This document shows, in pieces, positions 51,440 through 63,970 of a stretch of DNA of 64,000 bases. The notes under the pieces are model-generated. The model did not search any database. It saw only the letters and a program-made list of their open reading frames with translations, and was not told where the DNA came from. The position numbers and the translations under genes were made by a program. The number at the start of each line of letters is the position of its first letter. The stretch's first letter is position 1. Origin of the DNA: Rhizomys pruinosus (Eukaryota; Chordata; Mammalia; Rodentia; Spalacidae); the NCBI GenBank assembly GCA_009823505.1, contig VZQC01006319.1, positions 272,364 to 336,363 of the forward strand. Direction: 5' to 3'.

Positions 51440-51692
51440 TTTTTTAGAATCATTTTTTTATTTTTATTTATTTCTGTATGTGTATGAATGTACTGTCTGC
51501 ATGCAAGTATGTGCACCCGTGTCGTGCAATGCTGTGGAGTCAAAAGAGGGTCTTGGATTCCCCTGGAACTGGAGTTCTCCTGGAATTGGAGTTTCAGACG
51601 GTTCTCGGCTGCCATGTGGGTGCTGGGGATCGCACCCGGGTCCTCTGTAAGAGCGGTCGGCGCTCTTAACCGCTAGGCCATCTCTCCAGCCC
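51440..51692 (-). mobile_element. Young B2 SINE, long subtype, ~200 nt before an exon
   Basis: A reverse B2 with the internal duplication, flanked by taaactattccttttctt (51414 and 51693). Confidence 0.94.
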
Positions 51693-51900
51693 TAAACTAT
51701 TCCTTTTCTTAGGTCCTTTCCTTAACACATTTGTGAACTTGCTATTATATTTTCTATACTCAGAAGAAAAATACTTGTGCTTTCATTTCTATTCCTAGCT
51801 ACCAAACTATATCAGTTAAACATTTAGGCTTTTCTCTAAGTTTGCTCCATGTTTGAACCTTATTAGAGTCTTGAAGCTGCCCCTTTCTATTGTCTTCTAG

Positions 51901-52137
<237 letters not shown>

Positions 52138-52147
52138 TAGCAAGTTG

Positions 52148-52325
52148 TTTTAAGACAGAGTCTCATATAACTTCTAAGTTGTCTTAGAGCTCACTTATTT
52201 AGCAGAGGATGACCTTGACTGTGATGGCAGATGTGCACTGTCATGTCCCCGGCTGGCTTCAAACTGGCCACTCTGCCTTATTCTGCTCAACACTGGCTTG
52301 GCAGCTTGTACCACCACACTGGGTT
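52148..52325 (-). mobile_element. Decayed B1-like SINE
   Basis: aagacagagtctcatataac and gcagaggatgaccttgac resemble an old reverse B1. Confidence 0.5.
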
Positions 52326-52400
52326 AATCTCACTTCTCTCTTAATACTATTTCTTATATGTGTTCCTAAGTTGTAGCTGTTTCAAAAAAAACCAATATGA

Positions 52401-52557
52401 GGCCAGGTATGGTGGCGCATGCCTTTAATCCCAGGAATCAGGAGGCAGAGCCAGGTGGATCTCTGTGAGTTCAAGGCCAGCCTGGTCTACTTAGTGAGTT
52501 CCAGGCTAGCCGGGGCTATAGAGAGACCCTGTCTTAAAAAAATTAAAAACACATAAA
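52401..52557 (+). mobile_element. B1 SINE with target-site duplication
   Basis: A forward B1 flanked by ccaatatga (52392 and 52560). Confidence 0.92.
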
Positions 52558-52699
52558 AGCCAATATGAAAAAAATTGCCCATCTTAATTACAAGTGTGTT
52601 TTTTTATTTGTTTTTTTATTTTTTATTTTTTTTTTTTTGCAGTCTCAGCCTCAGCCTTTAATGGCTGTGCTATCCCTCCAGCCCTTATTTGTTTATTTT

Positions 52700-53060
52700 T
52701 AAGGAATTCTACAAGATAAGAGCACAGTTGGTTTCAGATCATATTGACGTTGCTCAGTTTGCCATACAATTAGGTAATTGGCACTAACATCCACAGATGA
52801 GGGATACCATTCATCGTTTGTTTTTCTGGGACTGTGTTACTTCACTCAGCATGATACCTTCTAGCTCCAGCCATTTACCTGCAAAGCTCATGTTATCATC
52901 TTTCTTTACTGCTGCATAGAACTCCGTTGTGTAGATGTACCACATTTTCTCTATCCACTCATCAGTTGAGGGCCACTTGGGTTGGTTCCAACTCCTTGCT
53001 ATTGTGAAGAGAGCTGCAATAAACATGGCTGTGCATATATCTCTGCAGTAAGATGACACA
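52700..53060 (-). mobile_element. L1 ORF2 C-terminal fragment
   Basis: On the minus strand it reads MSSYCRDICTAMFIAALFT and KMWYIYTTEFYAAVKKD, the conserved end of L1 ORF2; 5'-truncated. Confidence 0.88.
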
Positions 53061-53237
53061 TAAGTTGTACTGCCAGGGATCCAGGGCAGAGTGGTAAAGT
53101 GGTATGTGACAGTCTATAACTATACTCTGTTAATCAAATTTGGTGATTTCAACACACAAAGACGTGCTCCAGGGCGGGGGTGGGTAAGTGTCCTAGTCCT
53201 AAGGAAATAATACCAGTATTCAAAAAATTTAAAAAAT

Positions 53238-53470
53238 TGGGGCTGGAGAGATTGCCTAGCGGTTAAGAGCACAGACTACTCTTGCAGAGAACCTGGGTTC
53301 GAGTCCCAGCACCCACATGGCAGCTAAGAACCATCTTTAACTCCAGTTCCAGGGGAATCTGACGCCTTCTTCTGACCTCTGCAGCATTGCACAACATGGG
53401 TGCACCAACCTACATGCAGACGGTACATTCATACACATAAAAAAATAAATTAATTTTAAAAAATTAAATA
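53238..53470 (+). mobile_element. B2 SINE, short subtype
   Basis: A forward B2 from ggggctggagagattgcc to the aaataaattaattttaa tail. Confidence 0.9.
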
Positions 53471-53643
53471 TAAAAAATAGTACCAGTATGTTATATTCAT
53501 TTGCAAATGCACCCATTTGAAATACCGTGTGTATAATTCAAATTTTCTAGCACCAAAACAATTTGTTTTTATTACCATGGAATATCTTGTGTGTCAGCTC
53601 TGAATTATAATATATCGTTCTTTATATAACAATGCCCACTTTC

Positions 53644-53796
53644 TTTTTTTTTGGTCTTTTCAAGACAGGGTCTCCGTATAGCCCCAGCTAGCCTGGAACT
53701 CGCTCTGTAGATCAGGCTGGCCTTGAACTCACAAAGATCCGCCTGCCTCTGCCTCCCAAGTGCTAGGATTAAAGGCATGTGCCACCACGCCCGGCT
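53644..53796 (-). mobile_element. B1 SINE with target-site duplication
   Basis: A reverse B1 flanked by aacaatgcccactttc (53628 and 53810). Confidence 0.93.
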
Positions 53797-53825
53797 TTTT
53801 TTTTTTTTTAACAATGCCCACTTTC

Positions 53826-55146
<1,321 letters not shown>

Positions 55147-55617
55147 TGAGTAACAGTAGTCTTCCATAAAGCAGTATCAGCCTGCGATCACCGAATGGTG
55201 CCTCTTACACCAGGCCACACTCATCTGCCTCTTCTTACGTCTTTTAGCAGCTTGGGAGGGCTCCACAATTTTCTTTCAAAGGAGGCATCCATAGTACCTG
55301 CTGAGGGTTCAGCGAGTTTATTATTGCTTAAATAATGACCTCTGGGTCAAGTTAATTCACATATCTCTAGCCACACTTCTGTGATCCCTTTGTCTTTCAC
55401 GGAACCTTTATTGTCAGTGGACACATGTGTCTGCTCAGCTGCCTTTGCAGCCCTGCCCTTAGCATCTGCCTGCTCACATCCAGCACCCGTGTGTTTACTT
55501 ATTTCACCCTTCATTTCTCTGGTTCATTGAGTCTCGTTACAGTTCCAGGTATTGTTCATTGCAATCAGTGAATCCGATCAGGTTTCTAAAGAGTTTATGC
55601 ATTTGAAGTTCAGAGAC

Positions 55618-55642
55618 TTTGTTTGTTTGTTTGTTTGTTTGT
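55618..55642 (+). repeat. (GTTT)n microsatellite
   Basis: About six GTTT units. Confidence 0.85.
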
Positions 55643-55949
55643 CTTGAGGCAGTCACCATCACTCTAGTGTCTAGCTGAGTGCCAGGTACACATTGACTGT
55701 TTGGTAGTATAATAATGATTTCATGTTCAGTTCTTAGCACAGATGCACAAATGCTACAGATGGAAGAAATTTATTCATTTTGTTAAGCTAAATGAAACTG
55801 AATATGTTCCTGTTTTCAGACATCACCACCCTCATTTCATAACATATTTTAACATATTCCTATCCCTAGGAAACTGTTTCGGAAAGCACAATAAAATAAA
55901 TCATTGAGTTATCGTCCTAGGAGGATCAACAATGCTCATTATCAATGGT

Positions 55950-56331
55950 GAGACAAGAAATCCCAACAGTGTGAAGTGAAGCCATAATGAGGGAAAGACT
56001 TCTCTAGCCTGACTCTCCTTCCACTTCTGTGAACGAGAGTTCCCGCTAGCACTCTACTGTCATATAGGCTAGTGATCCCAGGGCCTACACCCTTCATATA
56101 GCCAAGACCCCTGTGCATGGACCACAGTCACATAGGCACGAAGTCAAGCTCACCAATAGCAGAGAAGGTCACAAATGACTCTGGACTGGTTATAAATGTT
56201 CTGCATAACTCTGGTTCAGGGCTCAGGCTTTTGGAGGTGACGTTCCTGAGTCCCAGCCAGCAGAAATAAAGCTTGCATTTCTCTACTCAGTCTCCAGTGT
56301 CTGTTCTGAACGTGGTGGTGATTCCCTAACA
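55950..56331 (+). mobile_element. Candidate solo LTR
   Basis: It has a TATA-like ggttataaatg (about 56190), an aataaa signal (about 56265) and a CA-ending border attccctaaca. The mirror phrase tgttagggaat occurs at 56372, as expected of LTR inverted ends. No internal viral coding sequence. Family unknown. Confidence 0.4.
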
Positions 56332-56415
56332 AAGATAGATACTGCTTAAGTCAAGAATTAGTATTTATCTTTGTTAGGGAATTACTGCGATAGATACTGC
56401 TTAAGTCAAGAATTA
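56321..56415. repeat. 17-bp inverted repeat overlapping a 27-bp direct repeat
   Basis: attccctaacaaagata (56321-56337) is the exact reverse complement of 56366-56382. A 27-bp segment starting gatagatactgcttaag occurs at 56334-56360 and again at 56389-56415. Confidence 0.92.
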
Positions 56416-56580
56416 CACTGGGCGTAGTGGTACATGCCTTTAATCCTAGCACTCAGGAGGCAGAGGCAGGTGGATCTCTGTGAGTTCAAGGCCAGACTGG
56501 ACTACATAGAGAGCTCCAGGACAGCTGGCACTAAGGGGAGACCCTGTCTCAAAAATACCAAAAAAGAAAAAAAAAAAAAG
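56416..56580 (+). mobile_element. B1 SINE
   Basis: A forward B1 with aagaatta on both sides (56353/56408 and 56579). Confidence 0.9.
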
Positions 56581-56659
56581 AATTAGATGGCAGATCCACT
56601 CTCCCTCCCCCTTTCCCCCTTCTCTAGCTCTCTCACCTCTTGTTTCCTCTCATCCTGGT

Positions 56660-56710
56660 GCTGCTGTTCCTCCTCTTCCCTCCTCCTCCTCCTCCTCCTC
56701 CTCCTCCTCC

Positions 56711-56741
<31 letters not shown>

Positions 56742-56751
56742 CTCTACCTCC

Positions 56752-56816
<65 letters not shown>

Positions 56817-56857
56817 TTCCTCCTCCTCCTCTTCCTCCTCCTCCTCCTTTCCTTTCC
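56660..56857 (+). repeat. Pyrimidine-rich (CCT/CTT)n tract, ~200 nt
   Basis: An almost pure C/T tract of CTC and TTC triplets. Apparent Ser-, Pro- and Leu-rich open frames here are artefacts of the repeat. Confidence 0.95.
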
Positions 56858-56884
56858 TTTCTCCCTTGTTGTGAGGTTCAACTG

Positions 56885-57070
56885 CAGATCAGGCTCAGGA
56901 CTTCATTATGCTAGGAAAGTGCTCTACTACTGAGCTACATTCCCCGGGCCATTTTGTATTTTGTTTTTATTTTGAGACAATGTTTAAATTACCTGGGCTA
57001 GGCTTGAACTTACTCTGTAGCCCAATCTGTCCTTTCTGGGATTACAGGTCTGACCATCAGGCCCAGCTTT
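56885..57070 (-). mobile_element. Reverse ID-like plus decayed B1-like SINE
   Basis: 56885-56950 resembles a reverse ID (gtgctctactactgagctac); 56955-57070 a decayed reverse B1 (gggattacaggtctgacc). Together they may be one B4-type element. Confidence 0.55.
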
Positions 57071-57184
57071 TTCTTTTCTTATTTTTTATTTTAATATCCC
57101 CAAATGACAGTCAATTTTCTTCATAATTATAGAGCTTCTATATTTCAGAGTCAGTGGGACTTAGAAATTTACATAGCTCTGGAG

Positions 57185-57450
57185 TTAGAAAGTCTCCTGG
57201 GTAAAGTGCTTGCTTTACCACATGAAGACCCGAGTTTAGATCCCCAGGACCCTCATAAAAAGCCTGATGTGTCAGCATATGTCCGTAATCCCAGAACTAA
57301 GAGGTAGAGACAGGATTCCAGGGATTCACTGGCCAGCCAGTCTAGCAAGCTGGTGAGCTCCAGGTTCAGTGAGAGACCTTGTCTCAAAAAACTAGCGTGG
57401 AGAGTGATTGAGGAAGACACCAAATATCAACTTCTGACATCCACATATGC
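57185..57450 (+). mobile_element. B4-like SINE
   Basis: gtaaagtgcttgctttacc and gtttagatccccaggacc form the tRNA-like part, followed by a B1-like body ending gaccttgtctcaaaa. Confidence 0.65.
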
Positions 57451-58314
57451 ATGCACAACAGTGTGCACTCACACATAACCTACCCATGAGAAAAGAGAAA
57501 GAATTATAAAGCTCAAACTCATATCCAGAGCTTAAGCCCTCCTCAAAAATGTGTACTGAGCAGAAATTCAATGAGAACTTAAATAACACTCATAGACATT
57601 TCATGCCACCCAGTACAGCCCCTTTCCACCTTGAGAAGGCCCACATGAAAAATTCTTCTTTACACAGACCTGAAATCTCTTCCCCCACTCAATCTTAGGA
57701 TTTTTTGTTCCTAGTGAGCACTAGGATTTGTCAAGTCCTCCTACAAATATTTGAAGACATCAGTCATGGCTTAATGAACACTCTGTTCAGTGTTCTTCCT
57801 GTGACACTCTCCCTGGCAGACGCATTTCACTCACCTCATCTCGTCTCATGAACAAGCTGTGGTTGATCGTGTCCACAGCTCACCACATCTACCGCAAGAC
57901 CTCACGGGATATGGAATCTAAACCTCTTCAGCAGATTAGTTTTCCCAGGGGTTAGCCATTTATCACTAGAAAAAAATAGGTTGATTGAAAAATCTTTGAA
58001 AGCACTATGAAATAATGCTGAAAAGCTTGTGTTAATTTTAGATAAACACTAAGGTCTTTGATACTTACTGTCTTGGAAAGGACACTTTGCAGAGGACACA
58101 AAGTTTAATTATCCCTGTGCAGCAATGCTTGACGACTGAAAGATAGAATTACTACAGCATGGTCACTCATGGAGGTAGACAGTTTCATATATTTCTTGTG
58201 TGGTTGGAGTGAATATTTGTGAGAAGCATCAACTCTGAGTAGTTATAAAAATAAGAAGGATAATTTCAAAATTCTAACTTATCTAATAATTGCACATTCT
58301 TTTTGCCAGTGCAG
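57451..58314. other. Single-copy intron before the last exon
   Basis: No exon or repeat recognised. Confidence 0.5.
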
Positions 58315-58470
58315 GTGCTTGACCAAGGATTATGAAAAGCGTCCAACAGTGTCAGATCTTTTACAACATAAATTCATTACTCAGATCGAGGGCAAAGATG
58401 TGATACTACAAAAACAACTAACGGAATTTATTGACATTCATCAATGCACGGGAAGCACAGAAAAGGCCAG
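58315..58470 (+). CDS. MYO3A: MYO3A exon: end of kinase domain and start of the linker to the motor
   Basis: The 156-nt exon encodes [19 protein letters not shown], then [19 protein letters not shown] and [15 protein letters not shown] (the last arginine is split). [11 protein letters not shown] is kinase subdomain XI with its invariant arginine. The residues after the LLQHKF helix leave the kinase and lead toward the myosin motor. The start was chosen by phase: the acceptor must be gccagtgcag ending at 58314, because the preceding exon leaves AA needing G. A second AG lies five bases upstream, at 58308-58309, and would shift the frame. The donor is AG|gtaatg. The next exon was not found in the remaining 5.5 kb. 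Confidence 0.94.
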
Positions 58471-59973
58471 GTAATGAAATGCTATCTTGAGTTTCAAAGA
58501 CCAAAGAGGACACCAAGACTCCAGACAGTTTTACAATGCAGTAGTTGCTGGGGTGAAGGAACTCTGAAGCTCTGGCTTTGGTTTAAATGGCCTGGGGTAT
58601 TTAGGATGGGAAATAAATGCACATGTTGAGCTCAGGCCCCATCCCCTATGTTCCTGGAATTGCTGGCAGCATTTTGAAATAAGTTTATCAGAACAAAAAT
58701 TATAAATCATAACAGATGGTATTGGTACATATGTTGTTTTTTATTTTCTTTTATTTCCTGGTCTATAAAGTAAGTCATCTTAGCTGGGAAGGGGGATGTT
58801 GGGAGACACTGGTGGAATGGATGCAGGAGTTTTCTATTATAGGTCAATGTCTGAATATAACGAATCACTTATAACTTATTCAGCTATTCTGGGGAATCAA
58901 GATGCCTAGATGGATCACCACTTCTGAGATAGATTCCCCAGACACTGTGTATTTTTCACAAGAGTTAAATTTAACAATGTTAGAATGCGTATCAAATCAG
59001 GAAAGCTTGCCTAATAATTACTGTAATATTTTACTTTTGAATATAATATTTAAAAGTACTCAATTACTTCGTTTAATAGGCCTAGATAAAAATCATTTGT
59101 AATTGACAAACTCTTCAGGATTTTTGACTCAAAATACAAGCCAACTAAAAAGAAGAGTAACTTAGTGAAAAGTATGGGCGACTAAAAGAACTGAAAAGAA
59201 GGCAAATGGCTGGCTTGGGCATGAAGGAAAGAAGGCAGGTTGCCTCGCTCATCTCCTCCTTCAAGAACTCCCTGCCCTCTGAGGCCCATTCACCTGCCCC
59301 CAATGTTGCCTACAGCATCACTGGGCTCCTGAATGCTGTACAACATTTGCAAACTGATTTGGGGCATGCACCACTCCTCGGAGATTCTGAATTTCATACG
59401 GGGCCATCTGATTCCTCTTGCCATGGCCTCAGGTGGTCTGGTGCATATGGTGAAAATTACTTGATTCCCCCTCACCTGCAGTGTCCACAGCAGAGGCAGG
59501 CAATCCCACCTCCCAACCACTTTGGACATTCTCTCCATATAGAAAGATGATCTGGTCTGAACTGGGTGGATGTCAATTATATGTCATATTTAAACAGATT
59601 CCTAAAATCTTTCCTTTTATAAAACTTGAAAATGTACATAAAAATATTAAAGTATGATTTACATTCCTCAGGAAGCTGCAGCTTTGTTTGTTAAATTACA
59701 ACAATTTTGAAATTAAAATTTCTTTTTGTATTTTTATAATTTGCATTATTATTTATTATATATCAGTTTTACTTGTTAGATATTAATTTTTCACATTTAT
59801 ATAATAATCAAAATAACTTTGATATTTCACTTATCCCCTCAGTATACTGGTGATGATTAATGTTGATGTGTATAAATTACTCTGCATATAATTTCACAGA
59901 AGCAAATAGGAATATAGTTGTTTCTTAGACCCAACATACTATGGTATTTGTAGCACTATGTAAATTGTTCCTC
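58471..59973. other. Intron after the last exon, with a GC-richer island
   Basis: AT-rich, repeat-free sequence containing an island at about 59180-59560 that is clearly richer in G and C and open for 114 codons on the + strand (59206-59550). I do not recognise the product. Confidence 0.45.
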
Positions 59974-60136
59974 TTGACATATATATATATATATATATAT
60001 AGTTGATATATATAATTGATACATATATAGGTGATAGTTTATATATATAGTTGATAGTTGATATATATAGTTGATAGTTGATATATAGTTGATAGTTGAT
60101 ATATAGTTGATATATATATATATATGATATATAGTT
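59974..60136. repeat. AT-rich minisatellite (tatagttgata units)
   Basis: (AT)n at 59976-60000 and 60112-60125 bracket about eight units of atatatagttgatagttg type with variable length. Confidence 0.9.
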
Positions 60137-62029
60137 GAAGGCAGAACAGAAGGCAACCATGAGAAATTCCTCCAAGGATTAACAAATAAAAGATGAACTG
60201 AAAATTGTTCACTCATCTAGTGTTAAAAGTGCCTGGCTCAAGCTTTCAACTGTTTATTAGGTGAGAACTTTATGCAGTGTAAAGTGACCCAAATAGGATT
60301 TTAATTTTACAAACAGAACAATAAATGAAGAAAGCAGAAAAATCAATAGGAAGTAATAAAAAGCATTCTTTCATTGTAGCATAATGTATGATTCCATTTT
60401 GCTTTCCATTTTCAAGGCAAGATAATGCTTTTGTGGCTTTGGCTGTAGTACTGCAGAGTATTCATCCTTTGGGACACTTACCCCCTTCATTAGCACAAGA
60501 TTAAAATGCTACCCACCTCATTCTTATAACAGCATTCTTTGGGTTCCTAGCTTTGCATAAATGTCGTAAGGAAACTTCATACTTGTAATTTATCCTAGGC
60601 AACCCCAAATTACATCCTCTTCCGCTTTCTTCACAAAGACACCACTCTTCATCCATTGCAACAACCAAAAAATCCAGGGATTATCTTGACATACTTCTCT
60701 CTATTTTCAGTCAAAAGCAAGACCAGGGTTTTTCTGAGCTGCTATTCAAACCAATGCCAAGTGTAAGGTTCTCTTTGCTGCCACTGAAATCATAGATTAA
60801 GAAGGCATCCTCATTGTCTCAGCATTTACTGAAGCCCTTGTGTAAAGCTCTGAATAAAGGTTTTACGTGGAGATCTGATTTTAGAGAGTCTGCCAGGGGG
60901 CTTATATTTTAGTAATGAGATAGAACAAGCATGTGAAAAGCCATTATACAAAGTAGGAAGTGTGAATATCATAGAAGTTGAAGTTAAAATGAAGCAGGAT
61001 ATTTTTTCTAACAAAGAGAGGAAAACCTTGACAGGCTCCACAAGGAATAAACTAGCTTAATCATGTGAAAATAGAGTTGCTATAAAGCGAACACCATTAA
61101 GGGAAAGACTGGCTTGTGTAAAGATGTGTTCACAGAAAGCTACACACTTAATCAAGCTCATAAGCTCCAAAATGGGATTCGCAAGCTGCAGAGACCAGAC
61201 AGCACTGAAATTCAGGGGTCCCACCTGCATTCTCACAGCAGGAGGGAGCAGCCTGTTTCAGCTTGGGTGGCCTGCCAGGCAGCAAATTTTCACTGGTTCT
61301 AAAAGTAAACAGTGACTGCCCCAAGACAGACCACAGCAATAATTTCACATGCACTTTTCTTGTTAACAAGATGTCTTTTCTCACTGAATTTCTTCCTGAG
61401 TTTCAATTGTAATTTTTCAGAGACAGGGGAACTTGATCTCTGTAATGTTCATCTATCACCTGTATTTAAACATCTTTGGGACTTGCTCTTCTACCATCTC
61501 TGCAAATCACTGGTAAAAATATTGCAGAATTTCAACCTTCATTACAGGCAGTTGAATCACAGCTGGCTTCAATGACCAAAGTAGCTTCTCCATCCTATAG
61601 TGAGTTTCACAGGGACCTAACAGGGAGTGTTTCTAGTCACTGGGCTCAGCGTGCATTAATTCTAATGGCTTAAAAAATGAGGTATAATTTAGAAGGATCT
61701 CCAATTGGTGAAAATTTAAGAGAGCAAAGTTTCGTGAATAAGATAACCTTGAGACTATTTTACTCTGATAGGAATCTCTCACAAATCCAGGAAATTCATA
61801 GAGGTACCTTCATTGCTATGATTAGATTTAGTAATTAGTATAGGAAAAAATAGAAAACGAACAACAGTTAACATAAAGGTAATTCTAATAATAAGAAAGG
61901 CCTGATGGTGAGCATTGAGTGTTAAAAGGATGATGAATTAGTTATGAGAAGTATAACCGATGCTAAGAAAAGGCTGAATCAGTCCAAATTAAAAAGTATA
62001 TAAAGGTAGGCATTTATTCCAGGAAATGT

Positions 62030-62030
<1 letters not shown>
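60137..62030. other. Single-copy intron sequence
   Basis: No exon, SINE or L1 recognised. The next MYO3A exon was looked for and not found. Confidence 0.5.

Positions 62031-62073
<43 letters not shown>
62031..62073 (+). repeat. (CT)n microsatellite
   Basis: About 20 CT units. The following 62074-62340 is GC-richer and may be LTR-derived (unproven). Confidence 0.93.
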
Positions 62074-62076
<3 letters not shown>

Positions 62077-62340
62077 TCCACAGCCACCAGCCATCCTGAG
62101 GGCTGTGGAAAGCAGGCTTCTGATAGGGAGAACCTTTTACAGCGGGGAGGGGAGATGGTAACCTATTGGAATCTGGCCAATTGAAACAGGCCAGGGGCTC
62201 AGATCTGGAGGTGGGTCTCAGGTCCAGAGGTCTCATGGGAATCTGGCCTGACTGGAAAAGAAAGGAGGATCTTTCTGGTCTATGCCATTTTGTTTTTTTG
62301 TCCCGAGCCCAACCTAACAAGTTAGCTTTGGACCTGGTGA

Positions 62341-62869
62341 ATATTCAGGAAGCTGTGTTTGCATATGTTTGCATTAGCAATCTTAACAGTATTTATCTAT
62401 ATCTGGGGGTTCTTAAATTGTTGGGATGCATTAGGCTGTTGAGTAACTATTCCCTGGGGAAGGCCCTGTGAGTACTTCTGCTCCTAAGCAGCACTAGACA
62501 AAATAATTAGAACAGGTAGGAAAAGGAAATAGCCGGTTTACACTAAAAAGCTATAAATACTGTAATTCCAAGAGTAAGCTACAATGATATCTCAAAAGAG
62601 AATAAAGAATGTTCATACAGTCCACAAACTATGAACTACAACTGTAGGAAACTAAAACCAAAGGAAGTTGATGTCACTCAGCAAATACCACCATGCACTA
62701 GAGCCAGAGTCCACTTGTCCTTAAAATCTCTAAGTTGTAGCAAGGAATGCATCACACGTGTGCAGCCTTCCATGGGATGTTCTTCCCCCCTGGACCAGGG
62801 CTCATAGAACCTGGGTCAAAGCCCTGGTAGGAAGGGGGAGGATTGGAAGCAAGGCCCAATAGAATGAGA

Positions 62870-62871
<2 letters not shown>
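62341..62871. other. Intron sequence without recognised elements
   Basis: Nothing coding is seen. Confidence 0.45.

Positions 62872-62919
<48 letters not shown>
62872..62919 (+). repeat. (GA)n microsatellite
   Basis: About 23 GA units. Confidence 0.95.
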
Positions 62920-62922
<3 letters not shown>

Positions 62923-62934
62923 AGGAAGAGACAG

Positions 62935-63200
62935 ACTCAGATGAGACCTGGAGCAATTCCAGGAGGGAAATAATTCGGTTTATTCCTATAATCCGGGGGT
63001 TTTATATAGGACTTTGTGGGGGTTGGGACATACAGAATTGGGGTCAGGACACTCAGGATTTCAGCCATATACTCCAGATCACTACAGGAATGTGACAGTG
63101 CTTTGTTTGCCCAAAGCATCAAAGACATTTGGCACCAGGTGGGTTTTCAAAGGCAAGCAGGAGACCAGCAGGAACCCAGGCTTGGAAGTTGCTTGCTGAT
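62935..63200 (-). mobile_element. Candidate LTR fragment on the minus strand
   Basis: Read on the minus strand, a TATA box (cctatataaaacccccgg, about 62990-63010) is followed within 25 nt by an aataaa signal (near 62980), as in rodent retroviral LTRs. No viral coding sequence accompanies it. Family not identified. Confidence 0.45.
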
Positions 63201-63224
63201 TCCCTAAGTGCTTCTGCCAAAGGG

Positions 63225-63393
63225 GAACCCTGATGGCTCAGTGGTTAAGAGCACTTGCTGCTTTTCCAGAGGTCCCAAATTTGGTTCCCAGCACCCTGGT
63301 GACTCCCAACCACCTATAACTCCAGTGCTGTGAGATCTGACACACAGTCTTCTAGCCATGGGCATTCACACACCTGTGGCGTATACTCACATA

Positions 63394-63443
<50 letters not shown>

Positions 63444-63445
63444 TG
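63225..63445 (+). mobile_element. Old B2 SINE with (CA)n tail
   Basis: ctgatggctcagtggttaag and ggttcccagcaccc give the B2 head; the tail holds a (AC)n array at 63398-63440. Confidence 0.8.
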
Positions 63446-63756
63446 AAAGATAGAATTTTAAATCTATCTAAATCCACCACTTTTTAATTATCTAAAGAAT
63501 ACTCACACACATCTCAATTGTTATTCCTGGAAAGGAACTTTTTGTGGTTTCTTCTTTAATAGATAGAAAGCTGAGGCCTCGGGAGGCCAAATCATGTCCT
63601 CTGCCGCAATAGCTAATTGACTGCCGCTTTGGGGGTGGTCATCACTGACGTGTGATTCCTCAGACCAGTGCTTTTATGAGTTTCTGTACTTTTTACTAGT
63701 AATAGAAGTTAACAATTGCAAAACTGATGATGGGTAAGGGGTTTGTTTGTTTTTTA

Positions 63757-63970
63757 ATATTTTATTTCTTATTTTTATTTTATGTGTGTGCATGGACCTA
63801 AGTGCACCCATGTTGGGCAATACTCATGGAGGTTAGAAGAGGGCATCAGATCCCCTGAAACTGGAGTTATAGACAGTTGTTAGCTGCCATGTGGGTGCTG
63901 GGGACCAAACCTGGGTCCTCTGTAAGAGCAGTCAGTGCTCTTAAAACCTCTGAGCCATTTCTCCAGCCCC
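63757..63970 (-). mobile_element. B2 SINE, older
   Basis: A reverse B2 ending gagccatttctccagcccc; a poly-T run of 20 follows to the window edge. Confidence 0.85.

Noticed and set aside
56587..56933. Serine-, proline- and leucine-rich open frames
   Set aside because: Direct translation of the CCT/CTT tract in three frames.
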